Shown: one piece after another, positions 18,884-29,049 of the stretch
Position numbering within the stretch: position 1 is the stretch's first letter
How the letters are laid out: each line of letters opens with the position of its first letter
Origin: Myxococcales bacterium
Lineage (GTDB): Bacteria > Myxococcota > Kuafuiibacteriia > Kuafuiibacteriales > Kuafuiibacteriaceae
Length of the DNA stretch: 64,000 bases
NCBI GenBank assembly: GCA_019634385.1
Contig: JAHQVK010000093.1
Coordinates: forward strand, 1 to 64,000
Direction of reading: 5' to 3'
Made by a program: the position numbers and the translations under genes
Notes under the pieces: model-generated
Seen by the model: only the letters and a program-made list of their open reading frames with translations
What the model was told of the DNA's origin: nothing
Database searches by the model: none

Positions 18884-19563
18884 CTAGCGAAGACGACGCC
18901 ATAAGCTAGTGTAGGATATCCCCAGAGCTGAAGACGCATCTTTTAGGCTACCCCACTCACGGACTGCCGCTTGAATATGAGAGCGCTCAAACTGGGCACG
19001 CGCCTCACGAAGCGGCTGGATCTCTTCCACCGTAGTTGGAAGTGGCGGACCACAAGGTGGACCTTCCGGTGGGGCATAACTTTGCAAATGACCATGAAAT
19101 AGCTGAAGCCGAGCCTCCCGAAGCGCTTGAGCCACCCCATCATGCTCTCCCCGAAAGCCTCTAATCTCATGAACTTCAATCGCCACCAACATCCAATCGG
19201 CGAGAGACGGACGTGAGGGTTGAGCATCTAACCAACGAACGTGACCACGGCCTAAGATCATCCTCGCGGCGGCGTCGTCATCCTCTCGCCCCGCACCAAT
19301 CACCAGCGTCGGCACTCTAAGTACGGCAGAAGACTCCGTCCAACGCAGCAAATCGGTAAGGAAAGGACCTGAAGCAGCCACACTCACCGCCAGACCGCCA
19401 AGTTGTCCAGGACCTGCGTCCCCGACAATCTCTAGCACCGAGCTACACGCCACTACTTCGACCGACCATCCGTGATCCCTGGCTATGCTTTCAAAAGTCG
19501 CCGCCAACCCAGCTCTATCAACAACAGCAAGACGGAAACTCCGTCGAGACGCTTCACGCACCA
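18884..19563 (-). CDS. Fis-type HTH (HTH_8) regulator without AAA+ domain
   Basis: C-terminal SHIQAAVREWGSLKDASSALGISYTSLWRRLR; start at ATG 19563 (MVREASRRSF) overlaps the upstream gene stop. Confidence 0.65.
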
Positions 19564-20354
19564 TGAGCTGCTTCCTTTCGTAGACGTCTGGATAAGGTGG
19601 CTGATGATACACCCAAGTATTCTGCTGCCTCACGGGCACTCGCACACAACTGCTGTACTCGATCAATGTAAGCCGTCTCAAACGACTCACTCGCCTCCTC
19701 TAAGTTATATGTAGACATCGGTCCCACGGGAAGCGGCGGGGGCTGATGAGGGGTGAGATCGTCACTCATGCTCTCTGGTGGTTGCCCGAGCAACTCCAGT
19801 TCTCGCTCCGCCAATCGTTTAGACTCACAACGATGTTGAAGCTCCAGCACCAACAAAGCCCGGTAATCGATAATCCTGCGTAAGATCTCAATCCAGTCCG
19901 GCCGATCAAGATTCGCAACAATCTCCATCACCCCCTGCGAACGTAGAGCAGCTGCTGCCGACTCATCCGCCTCCGGTTGATGGACTACCACCCCAACTGT
20001 CTGGTGCTCATTCGCCAGCGTTGACAAAAGTACTCCCGCCGATCGCCGACCCACAAGAACACCGGTAATACGCTTTGCACGCACTGCACGTGCCACTGAA
20101 AGGGCTGAAGTATGCACCTGCAGACGTTCCCGCCCAACAAGTGGTTCTATAACAGAAAAAAGATCGTCCCCATCGAGAACTTGGAAAGAAGGATTGGCAT
20201 CGATGCCATGTCTTTCAAGCACCGAGGCAACCTCCGAAGAAATAAGGGCTTCGGTCATTGGACGAAGCATAGTTGACGCTCCCAAGCCATCACACAAAAG
20301 TAACTGGACATCATTGTCGGAACAATGGTTGAGCAGTTTCGGCGTAACAAGCAC
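19554..20354 (-). CDS. Fis-type HTH (HTH_8) regulator without AAA+ domain
   Basis: C-terminal AYIDRVQQLCASAREAAEYLGVSSATLSRRLRK. Confidence 0.65.
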   Translation of the reverse strand: MLVTPKLLNHCSDNDVQLLLCDGLGASTMLRPMTEALISSEVASVLERHGIDANPSFQVLDGDDLFSVIEPLVGRERLQVHTSALSVARAVRAKRITGVLVGRRSAGVLLSTLANEHQTVGVVVHQPEADESAAAALRSQGVMEIVANLDRPDWIEILRRIIDYRALLVLELQHRCESKRLAERELELLGQPPESMSDDLTPHQPPPLPVGPMSTYNLEEASESFETAYIDRVQQLCASAREAAEYLGVSSATLSRRLRKEAAHGA

Positions 20355-20639
20355 CTCTGGTGCCCCGCCGATGAATCCGAGTTGGGTTCCGATACCCTAA
20401 CCGCGCCGCCCTCGCTAGTGGGCATACCGAAAAAAAACACACACAACTTCCAAACCGAACCTACTGGCAACCGCCACTGTTGGCATCTCCGCATCATGCG
20501 TGCTACGGTTAATGGCTTACCCTCAAAAGACACTAGGTCTCCCCACCTGCCTCGGCCGCAACCAACGTTGCGGACTATCATTTCCTTCACCTTGACCATA
20601 ATTCCCAATCTCGTTTTCCGCGGGCCATTAGCCAACTAG

Positions 20640-22046
20640 ACTTATCCGGCCTTGATCCTTCCCACTGGCTGACTAGCTTCTCCCGAAGAGCAATCTAGTC
20701 AACCTTCGTCCTAAAACATCATACACTCGGCAGCGAGGCTTCGTAGCCTTTCCCCATATCAGTCACTGATGCGCCATAGCATCGGGTGAATGGGCACATA
20801 CAATGTCCTTATCCCGTTTATCCAACCTGACACAATACCACCAACAAACACACTGAGGCACTGCCAACAAGGGCGACCGCCACCTTATTCGTACCCCATC
20901 TCCCGTTTCTCAAGGGCCGCTGATCTTTCCAGTTCACGAGTTTCATTCGTGCATTTTCTACCATCATCGTTCGTGGGCAGCAGCGACATGTTTATGAGCA
21001 TACGACCAATGCCTTGCCACAAGTCCTCTGGCGGAAGGCTTTCGATGAAGATGCGTACTTGCCGGGTAGTAGTAATGCGCTTTGATACCAACGAACTCCC
21101 CTCTAGGCGTAACTGATAAGACCTTTGGTCAAACCTCAACGTTTGCAATAACTCTGTCGGTGTAGAGCGAAACGTTCCCACCGCACTGTTCCTTGCACAC
21201 CGTTATACGCAGACAAAGCATTGGCTAAGCCATCATAAACACACATCGCTCTCCTTTGCGAACCTCCCCCGTTACCCGTCGCTATGACCTTGCCCATATG
21301 GACAATTACCTCCCCCACAGGATGTCTGGTCATAGCTCCGTCTTCGGTTAGGTTATCGCCCACTTGCTCCAAAACCACTTGATGGCCTCCTAAGAGCTAG
21401 TCTCCCTAAAACGACCGGATACTATACCTAAGGACCGACCTAAACGCTATAAGGGGTGGTCACCAAAATAGCTTCTCCCGATGGCTAAGCGTTGCCACTG
21501 GTGCCTTCTTCCTAGGGCCTGTATTAACGTAGGACGTGGGCTACAGCAGGAATCAATTCCAAGTGGTCTTTGCTGTATTGATCCTCCCCGATTCGCGTCA
21601 ACAGGCTTACGGTCCCGCTTCGTCTGTGACCGTTCAGTCAGCCAGCTATGGTAGCCTCCGTAAGAGTCCGAACATTCACTTAAACCAAGTGCTTCACAAT
21701 AGTTCCGCACCGACCTTAAAGACACACCCCAGTGTCCTACGCCCGTAAAAACACGGAAATTCTCGGGTCGCTTTTGGGTCCTGATCTTCACGGGAACAAG
21801 ACGCATATCCGTAGATATGTAGCCGGCCAAAACCATAGACGGACAGATAACAAGACCAAAAAAACCGTTGTCGAGTACTGTAGTTTCTACGCACTCAGGA
21901 CACTAGCAAGCGATTCGCTAGAGTTCATCTCTCTCCTTGGCCCCTTCGTTGTCGCCAACCCGAACGCCCCTTCCTCGACTTTCGTCCAATGATCGAGCCC
22001 CACTCAACGCCTTCATCATCGCACGTCTACAGCTAGAGCTCTGCAC
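20640..22046. other. apparently non-coding or decayed region between regulator genes and mutS
   Basis: only short overlapping ORFs; contains the 36-bp repeat derivative and borders full repeat copy 1. Confidence 0.5.
21542..21577 (+). mobile_element. 36-bp internal-deletion derivative of the dispersed TA-bounded repeat
   Basis: TACAGCAGGAATCAATTCCAAGTGGTCTTTGCTGTA = 8 nt of the left end joined to ~28 nt of the right end of the family. Confidence 0.65.
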
Positions 22047-22158
22047 TACAGCAGAAATCACTTGGGTTGAACCCAAATTCCTGCTCCTACGCCGGGCTAT
22101 GCCCCCTGCGCACCCCCTTGGTGAGTCTTACAGAATCATGCAAGTGGTCTTAGCTGTA
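22047..22158 (+). mobile_element. MITE-like dispersed repeat, copy 1 (112 bp)
   Basis: TACAGCAGAAATCACTTGGGTTGAACCC...CAAGTGGTCTTAGCTGTA; terminal inverted repeats, three internal hairpins; directly abuts mutS stop codon. Confidence 0.75.
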
Positions 22159-24915
22159 CTACCCATCCTGAAGTGTGGCCTGCAGTTCCCCTAAAACAGC
22201 AAAGGCCTTTCTGGGGCTCAAATCATCCAGATCCAATGAACGTAGCCTCGCCACAACCTCAGCAATGTGGGTATCACCAAAAACGTCAGCGCCACCTTGA
22301 TCGTCATCTTCGGTTGCATAAGAGTCATGAGAGACTTCCAAATCATCTTGTTGCCCACCCTCAGCAAAATCCATAGTGAGCTGACGGACGAACCCACCTC
22401 TCGTGTGGAGGGATTGTGACTCCAGATCCTGAAGCAGCCCCCGGGCTCGCGAAACCACAGTTGCTGGTAAACCAGCCAATCTGGCTACTTGTACACCGTA
22501 GCTTCGGTTGGTTGCCCCTGGTAGTAGTTTACGCAAGAAGACAATATCATTTTTATGCTCACGAACAGCCACATGGTAGTTAACCACCCCATCCTTCTGG
22601 GTAGCTAGTTCAGTCAACTCATGGTAATGAGTTGCAAACATCGTTCGTGCCTGCACCTTGTCATGGATATACTCTGCAATCGCCCAGGCAATAGCAAGAC
22701 CATCGAAAGTGCTTGTACCCCGACCTATTTCATCTAGGATAATGAGATCATACTCTGTAGCCGAACGTAATATCCTGGAAGCTTCAGTCATTTCGACCAT
22801 AAAGGTAGAGCGTCCTCGTGAAAGATCATCACTGGCGCCCACCCGAGTGAAAACTCTATCCACTCGGCCCAACCTGGCTTTCTTCGCAGGCACCAAGCTT
22901 CCAAGATAGGCCAAAATAGTTATGAGCGCGGTTTGACGCATAATCGTCGACTTGCCCGCCATATTAGGACCAGTCACAATAAGTAATCGTTCCCCCTCGC
23001 TCAACAAAACATCATTTGGCACAAAACGCTCACCCAAAACACCAACCAACGCATCCAACACCGGGTGTCGACCATCCTGAATATCGATATCAAGACCGGC
23101 ATGCATCTCGGGCCGAACCCAATCGCCTGATCGCGCCAAGAACGCAAGCCCCTGGAACACATCAACTTCAGCGAAAGTTGCCGAAAGAGCCTTTAGGCGA
23201 GCCACCTCCGCGCCCACTTGTACTATGAGCCCAGTTAGCTTCTCTTCAGTTCTTTGAGCTCGACGCTCCTCCGCATGAAGCAATTCATCCTCAAGCTCCT
23301 TCAATTCTTCCGTAAAGTATCGCTCAGCATTGACGGTGGTCTGCTTACGGATAAAACGATCCGGAACAAGAGCTAAATTGGACTTGGTTACTTCGATAAA
23401 GTAACCAAATACCTTATTATACTTCACTTTTAGCGAGGGGATTTTGGTGTCGTGGCGTTCACGCTGTTCTAGTTCCTCCATCAGGGCTTTGCCCTTTGCT
23501 GCTAATTCCGAATACCGGTCGAGTTCTGCATCAAATCCCTCACGAAAAATGGGCCCTGTCAGGGGAGAATTAGCTGGTTCATCCAGAAGAGCCTCCACTA
23601 ACCACTGTGCTATATCTTTGCAGTCATCTGTACCCGACAAAACTCTAAGGCGCTCGCTGCCAAACCGTTCTGCAATAACCTGAACCTTGCTAAGGACATC
23701 GGGAGCAGCCTGAAGAGAGCGAGCGAGCTGCACCAAGTCTTTGGCTAGTGCTCGCCCCAGCATAATGCGTCCCACCAGACGGTCGGTGTCCGCAACTGCG
23801 CCTAAACACCCGCGAAGAGACTCTAAATCGCCAAGAGAGGCTCGGATACTTTCAACTGCATGGTGTCTTTCAGCTACTTTCTTTAGATCACGCGAAGGAT
23901 AAGCCAACCAATCCGATAACAGCCGGGCCCCCATTGGAGTTATCGTTTTGTCGATCGCCCCCAATAAGCTCCCTTTTCGAGTCCCTCCAGAGGAGACAAA
24001 CAGCTCAAGATGTACCCTTGCCTCCCGATCAATTATGAGGGCCTCGCCAGGCACATAAGGACGAAGCTCCAGAATATGCCCCAAACTCGCTGGACTGCTG
24101 ACATCCGGTGCCTCCTTCCGAACCTGAGTGAGACGAGCGTAGGCAATCGCCCGTCCAGCCGCCACCAGCGCCGCCTCCGCCAAGAGCTCTCTTAAGGCAT
24201 CGACATCTGCCGGTCCTAAATGCTTATTTAGATTGGCAAGACTAGAGACCTTTCCATGATCTTTTTCGTCGAGAGGGGTAATAAGCAGTCCCGCCTGCGC
24301 TTCGTGGAGCGCACGAATGCTTGGATGCTGACAGTTGTTTTGCACAACCAACACCTCCCGCGCCTGAAGCCGAAGAACCTCGTCGACCAAAGCCTCAGCT
24401 CCAACGCCATTTGTCGCCCGAAAATCACCGGTGGCGACATCGAGTGCAGCCAGCCCCCAGTGAATAACCGCCCGTTTCTTTTCTCCGAGTTCCAGCGCAA
24501 CCAAATAGTTCCGCGCCCCTGGCACCCCACTAGGATCAATAAACGTTCCTGGGGTGATAATTCGAGTGATCTCTCGACGAACCAAACCTTTGGACTGCTT
24601 GGGATCCTCGACCTGGTCCACCAAGACTACGGTGCGCTGTTGCTCCACCAGTCGCCCCAGGTACGCATCGAGCGCATGATGAGGTACGCCCGCCATGGGA
24701 ATGTCACGCTCTTTCGAACGAGCTGTTAACGCGATATCAAGTCGCTGAGCACATTCCTCAGCATCCTCAAAAAATGTCTCAAAAAAATCTCCCATCCGGA
24801 AAAACACCAACGCCGTCGGATGCTCCATCTTGACAGAGAGATATTGTCTCATCATGGGCGTCAGCGACGGGGAAGCTAGGCGCTGTTCTAGGCGTAAACG
24901 TAGTTCTTCGGACAT
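22159..24915 (-). CDS. mutS: DNA mismatch repair protein MutS
   Basis: MVFFRMGDFFETFFEDA-type mutS I domain, Walker A TGPNMAGKSTIMRQTALI, Walker B LIILDEIGRGTSTFDG; start at MSEELRLRLEQ (24915). Confidence 0.97.
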   Translation of the reverse strand: MSEELRLRLEQRLASPSLTPMMRQYLSVKMEHPTALVFFRMGDFFETFFEDAEECAQRLDIALTARSKERDIPMAGVPHHALDAYLGRLVEQQRTVVLVDQVEDPKQSKGLVRREITRIITPGTFIDPSGVPGARNYLVALELGEKKRAVIHWGLAALDVATGDFRATNGVGAEALVDEVLRLQAREVLVVQNNCQHPSIRALHEAQAGLLITPLDEKDHGKVSSLANLNKHLGPADVDALRELLAEAALVAAGRAIAYARLTQVRKEAPDVSSPASLGHILELRPYVPGEALIIDREARVHLELFVSSGGTRKGSLLGAIDKTITPMGARLLSDWLAYPSRDLKKVAERHHAVESIRASLGDLESLRGCLGAVADTDRLVGRIMLGRALAKDLVQLARSLQAAPDVLSKVQVIAERFGSERLRVLSGTDDCKDIAQWLVEALLDEPANSPLTGPIFREGFDAELDRYSELAAKGKALMEELEQRERHDTKIPSLKVKYNKVFGYFIEVTKSNLALVPDRFIRKQTTVNAERYFTEELKELEDELLHAEERRAQRTEEKLTGLIVQVGAEVARLKALSATFAEVDVFQGLAFLARSGDWVRPEMHAGLDIDIQDGRHPVLDALVGVLGERFVPNDVLLSEGERLLIVTGPNMAGKSTIMRQTALITILAYLGSLVPAKKARLGRVDRVFTRVGASDDLSRGRSTFMVEMTEASRILRSATEYDLIILDEIGRGTSTFDGLAIAWAIAEYIHDKVQARTMFATHYHELTELATQKDGVVNYHVAVREHKNDIVFLRKLLPGATNRSYGVQVARLAGLPATVVSRARGLLQDLESQSLHTRGGFVRQLTMDFAEGGQQDDLEVSHDSYATEDDDQGGADVFGDTHIAEVVARLRSLDLDDLSPRKAFAVLGELQATLQDG

Positions 24916-24966
24916 AGAAGGCGCCCCGACTATCAAGGCTGACAGAAGAGATCGAGGCACGCTTTC

Positions 24967-25285
24967 TTCCGCTGGCGTCTGGAGACCATTCCCTATCTGC
25001 GCTGGCGAACCGAAACAGATCAAGAGACTCCTTTTCCCACGCGCGTCTAAGAACCATTCCTTGCTGCGTTGGCGAACAGAAAGGGACCAAGATGCCCAAG
25101 TTCCGCCGGAGTCTCGTGACCACTCCCTATCCACGTTCGTGAGCGAAAAGGGACCAAGATGCCCCGTGTTCCGCCGGAGTCTCGTGACCATTCCCTATCC
25201 GCGTTGGTGGACGGAAAGAGTTCGACAAGCCACCTTTTTTTCCACTGGAGTCTTGGGCCCGTTCCCTATCCGCGTTATCTGAGCT
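24967..25285. repeat. degenerate ~67-bp tandem repeat array (about 4.7 units)
   Basis: units begin near 24967, 25034, 25101, 25169 and 25240 with shared TTCCGCCGGAGTCTCGTGACCATTCCCTATCCGCGTTGG core. Confidence 0.8.
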
Positions 25286-25286
25286 T

Positions 25287-26240
25287 ATGACGTCGCCCGC
25301 GGATACCCCCCTGACGACTCTGGAGCGCACAAAAAAACTCAAAGAACGAGCTCTAGAACTTGGATTTGACGCGTTTGGTGTAGCTCTAGCCCAGACCGCA
25401 GATCCGGAACACCGGCTTCGAGCCTGGCTCGACCGAGGGTACCACGGGAACCTCAGTTGGATGGAGACCACCTATGAACGCCGGGTAGATATCACCAAGA
25501 GCCTGCCAGGAGCACGCTCTGTGGTAGCCGTCTCTGCAAGCTATTATCGCGGAGAGATAGCACCGAATGCCAAATTAAAGATCGCTCGCTATGCCCAGGG
25601 CAAAGACTATCATCGATGGTTCCGGCGTAAGGTGCGCAAGCTCCGTAAGTACCTTATTCAACTAGCCCCCGGGTGCCAGGTGTATCCAACCGTAGACACA
25701 TCCCCAGTCCTCGAGCGGGAATGGGCAGCACGCGCCGGAATCGCCTGGATCGGCAAATCCACCATGGCTATCCATCCCCAGCTTGGAACTTATACTTACC
25801 TCGGAACCCTCATCACCGACTGTGAACTTGAGCCCAACGATCCGCTACCTAACCGATGCGGTACCTGCACGGCCTGTCTTAGCGCATGTCCGACTCAGGC
25901 TTTTGTCGAACCCGGTGTGCTCGACGCCCGAAAGTGCATCGCCTATTGGACACTTGAACAGCACGGGGAGCTTCCTGACGATCTTCCCCCCTTTCACGGT
26001 TGGACCGCAGGATGCGATATCTGCCAAGAGGTCTGTCCCTGGAACAAGTTTGCCAAAACATCCACAGACCCCCATACCGACCCCCACCCTCACCTACTAT
26101 CCCCCGACATCGATACCTTCACTTTGCCAGATGCCAACGAGTCCCTGTGCGACGCCTTACGGGCCACGACGCTTCAGCGCACGGGCGCAGAAACCATCCG
26201 TCGGAATGCCCGCCGAAACCTCCATATGAAAAAGATCTAG
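25287..26240 (+). CDS. queG: epoxyqueuosine reductase QueG
   Basis: two 4Fe-4S motifs CGTCTACLSACPTQAF and CDICQEVCPWN; start ATG at 25287. Confidence 0.93.
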   Translation: MTSPADTPLTTLERTKKLKERALELGFDAFGVALAQTADPEHRLRAWLDRGYHGNLSWMETTYERRVDITKSLPGARSVVAVSASYYRGEIAPNAKLKIARYAQGKDYHRWFRRKVRKLRKYLIQLAPGCQVYPTVDTSPVLEREWAARAGIAWIGKSTMAIHPQLGTYTYLGTLITDCELEPNDPLPNRCGTCTACLSACPTQAFVEPGVLDARKCIAYWTLEQHGELPDDLPPFHGWTAGCDICQEVCPWNKFAKTSTDPHTDPHPHLLSPDIDTFTLPDANESLCDALRATTLQRTGAETIRRNARRNLHMKKI

Positions 26241-26250
26241 GACTGACTCC

Positions 26251-26673
26251 TTAAACGTATCCACTAGGCGCCGACTCTGCCTCAACGTGCCTCTTCTCCT
26301 TTGAGACCTGCTCTACCATGCCGGCCCAGCCTGCCCTAACCGTCGAGATATGTCCGTGCATTTCCTCCACCCGTGATCCATCCTTTTTCACATTAGCCTC
26401 CAGCAACCCCTGAATCACGTAAGAATATAATGCATCGAGTCGCTCACTTATCTCCGCCCCTCTTTCTTTATCCAATGAAGCCTGCAGCTCACCAATAATA
26501 GCGATAGCGCGACTCAATTGTTCTCCAAGGATTTTTTGGTCATCGTCCTTGATAGCAACCGTGGCACGTTCCATGGACACCAAAGCCCCATCAAATAGAG
26601 CAAGAACAATCCGCTCAGGAGACATTCCGTCAAACTTGTTAGATGCATATGCACGATCTGGATTGGCCTTCAT
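26251..26673 (-). CDS. fliS: flagellar export chaperone FliS
   Basis: AYASNKFDGMSPERIVLALFDGALVSMERA...; position next to fliD. Confidence 0.9.
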   Translation of the reverse strand: MKANPDRAYASNKFDGMSPERIVLALFDGALVSMERATVAIKDDDQKILGEQLSRAIAIIGELQASLDKERGAEISERLDALYSYVIQGLLEANVKKDGSRVEEMHGHISTVRAGWAGMVEQVSKEKRHVEAESAPSGYV

Positions 26674-26688
26674 GAATTTTCCGTAACT

Positions 26689-28923
26689 TCAGCTCCCTTC
26701 CCCGCCAACATTAGACAGTGCTGCGAGCTGGTTACTAAGGAAATCGGACTGAGACTGAAGACCTGCAAGTTGAACTTCCAAAGCAGCAAACTGCTCCTCC
26801 AAACGTGTCTGAGTCCGAGCCACCTGCTCTTCACGGTCAATAATGCGCTGTTCTAAGGCATCTATTTCATCTTGAATCGATGAACTTCGTGCACCAATCA
26901 CCGAACCTGAGCCCGAACTTAAATCGGCAACTAGGTCCGAAAACACCGTACCAATACCAGTCGATATAGTTATAGAACCAGCCAGCCCGGTGGAAATACC
27001 TGTGAAGGTGATCGCGAGATCATCCAAGGTCTCCGTTTCATTGACTTCTAAACGGTTTCCTGCTCCGGTTGCTGACTGCCCACCGATGGTTCCTGCAATG
27101 TCCACCCCAGTATCTGACGAAACCGTGGTATCAATTCGGCTCGTATTAGCGCCGCTCGCAACATCGGAGACCACTGAAAAGAACTGATCAGCTCCGTATT
27201 CAGTAGTTTGGATATTGAGTGTATCAGTCGATGAAAATGCTGTGAGTGCCACACCTTGAGTAGCAAACGCACTGTTGAGACGATCAATCACTTGGGCCAA
27301 ATTATCACCCGACTGAAGGGTCACACTGAAGGAGCTAAACGTTGGAGAATCTTCCGTATGGTTGGAGCTATATGTAAAACTGAGAGTCTCATTTGCACTC
27401 AACGTATCCGTTTGAGCACTACCCGCCACAAAAGCGGCAACCTCAGGCACAGTACTGATATTAACCGCATATTCACCGTCAGCTCGTTGCTCAGGTCGTC
27501 CAGACACTGATAACAAAGAAGATGATGCCGATTCCGTGGAGCCCAGGACCGCCAACACAGATGGCAAGTCACTGTTAATTGCGTTCTGGAGCTGTGTAGA
27601 GTTTAGTGACAATCCCCCGGTTCGACTTGAAACAATTCCCAGACTAGCCAGAGAATCATAAGATGTCACATTCTCTGTCAGCTGAGTACTTACCGCATTT
27701 CGAAGTTGCGACAATATAGTATTAGCCGTCCGGTCACCTAATAAAAGACCTGCTTCCAGGGTATCTGAATCAAAAGTCTGCTCATTTCGAACTGCCGCAA
27801 AAACTGTATTATAGGCCTCTACAAACGACTCCACTGCAGCAACGATCTGGCTAGTATCCTGTGATATCGAAAAACTCGTACTAGAAACCGTAGATGCGAG
27901 CTCTATTGTCACTCCCTCAATAGCATCATTAATCGTATTCGATGCTCGAGTCTGCGTAATACCATTCAGAGTAAAAACCGAATCCTGCGCGGCGGTCAAC
28001 ACCGGATTGGTCACATCTACATAAAATCGATCGCCCACCGTCAGCGTTCCACCGGCTGAAAAAGCAATATCCACCCCTTCAGAGTTCCCATCAATATCTG
28101 TGGCAACCAATGGAGTTGTACTCGTGGAACTCCAAGACTGACCCCCATCAGAGGAAACTCTGTAGGTAGCAGTACCCGCTGCTCCTCCAGAGACAATATC
28201 CACTATGTATGTTTTACTCGTGTCCCCTGCATATGTGCCGGATGCTGTAAGTATGCCTGAATAGGTTCCAGCGTTATCAGAGTCCTCAACAGTAGCTTCA
28301 ATCGATGTGTTTGTAAAATCTAGATCTGTTCCATTTGATACAATTTGTATCTCATTATCTTCGCCCGTTTGTTTAGAAGTAAGAACAAGGCGGGAGCTTA
28401 GAGAATTTGTTCCGTCATTGACTACACTCGCCGCTATATCACCATCAGCAGCATTGATCGAAGCTGCTAGATCATTTAGTGACGTAGATGTCGTAACCGA
28501 GATGCTTACCAGCCCCCCTGAATTACCGACCCGAATAGCAAACGTCCCTGCTGAACTGCTGACTGGAGTTGAACTCGCCGTTGCAAAACCTTGCGACCCC
28601 AATCGGTGAGCAGTTGCCAATCGACTCACGGTGAGATCGTGACTCCCTGTCGCCGCTGACGCAGCTGCACTAACAGAGAACGCCGCCCCCGCCGCGTCCG
28701 AAATAGATACACTAGGCGTGCTCAAGGTATCGAAAGATAAGCTACTTGCGGCCGCACTCAGCGAGCTAAAATCCGTAGATAAACCACTGAACTTCGCCTG
28801 CACCTGCTGTAACTCAGCAATATCCGCTTGCAAGCCAGCAATCGGGCGCCGTTCCAGCTCAATGAGCTGATTAATGATCGAGGTCGTATCAAGACCCGAA
28901 GCTAAGCCACCAACACTAACCAT
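26689..28923 (-). CDS. fliD: flagellar filament capping protein FliD
   Basis: VGGLASGLDTTSIINQLIELERRPI N-terminus; C-terminal coiled coil. Confidence 0.95.
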   Translation of the reverse strand: MVSVGGLASGLDTTSIINQLIELERRPIAGLQADIAELQQVQAKFSGLSTDFSSLSAAASSLSFDTLSTPSVSISDAAGAAFSVSAAASAATGSHDLTVSRLATAHRLGSQGFATASSTPVSSSAGTFAIRVGNSGGLVSISVTTSTSLNDLAASINAADGDIAASVVNDGTNSLSSRLVLTSKQTGEDNEIQIVSNGTDLDFTNTSIEATVEDSDNAGTYSGILTASGTYAGDTSKTYIVDIVSGGAAGTATYRVSSDGGQSWSSTSTTPLVATDIDGNSEGVDIAFSAGGTLTVGDRFYVDVTNPVLTAAQDSVFTLNGITQTRASNTINDAIEGVTIELASTVSSTSFSISQDTSQIVAAVESFVEAYNTVFAAVRNEQTFDSDTLEAGLLLGDRTANTILSQLRNAVSTQLTENVTSYDSLASLGIVSSRTGGLSLNSTQLQNAINSDLPSVLAVLGSTESASSSLLSVSGRPEQRADGEYAVNISTVPEVAAFVAGSAQTDTLSANETLSFTYSSNHTEDSPTFSSFSVTLQSGDNLAQVIDRLNSAFATQGVALTAFSSTDTLNIQTTEYGADQFFSVVSDVASGANTSRIDTTVSSDTGVDIAGTIGGQSATGAGNRLEVNETETLDDLAITFTGISTGLAGSITISTGIGTVFSDLVADLSSGSGSVIGARSSSIQDEIDALEQRIIDREEQVARTQTRLEEQFAALEVQLAGLQSQSDFLSNQLAALSNVGGEGS

Positions 28924-29007
28924 AGTATCATCTCCTAGGGAATGAGCTCGCTATAGGCAGTCCTTCGATGCCCACCAATTTAGAGCTTGTAGGATTATGA
29001 GGCAAGA

Positions 29008-29025
29008 CGCGACCTGCAAGTCGCG
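29008..29025 (-). terminator. candidate hairpin downstream of fliC
   Basis: CGCGAC-CTGCAA-GTCGCG stem between fliC and fliD; weak T tract. Confidence 0.4.
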
Positions 29026-29049
29026 CCTTCACCAAAACCACTTCATCGG

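Noticed and set aside
24916-25191. 92-residue N-terminal extension of the MutS ORF
   Set aside because: Encoded by the 67-bp tandem repeats; conserved MutS sequence starts near MSEELRLRLEQ at 24915, so the extension is probably not translated.
24967-25285. Possible CRISPR array between mutS and queG
   Set aside because: Units are contiguous degenerate ~67-bp tandem repeats with no alternation of conserved repeats and unique spacers, and no cas genes are nearby.
25783-26229. 148-aa ORF in another frame of queG
   Set aside because: Shadow ORF; queG frame has clear domain support.
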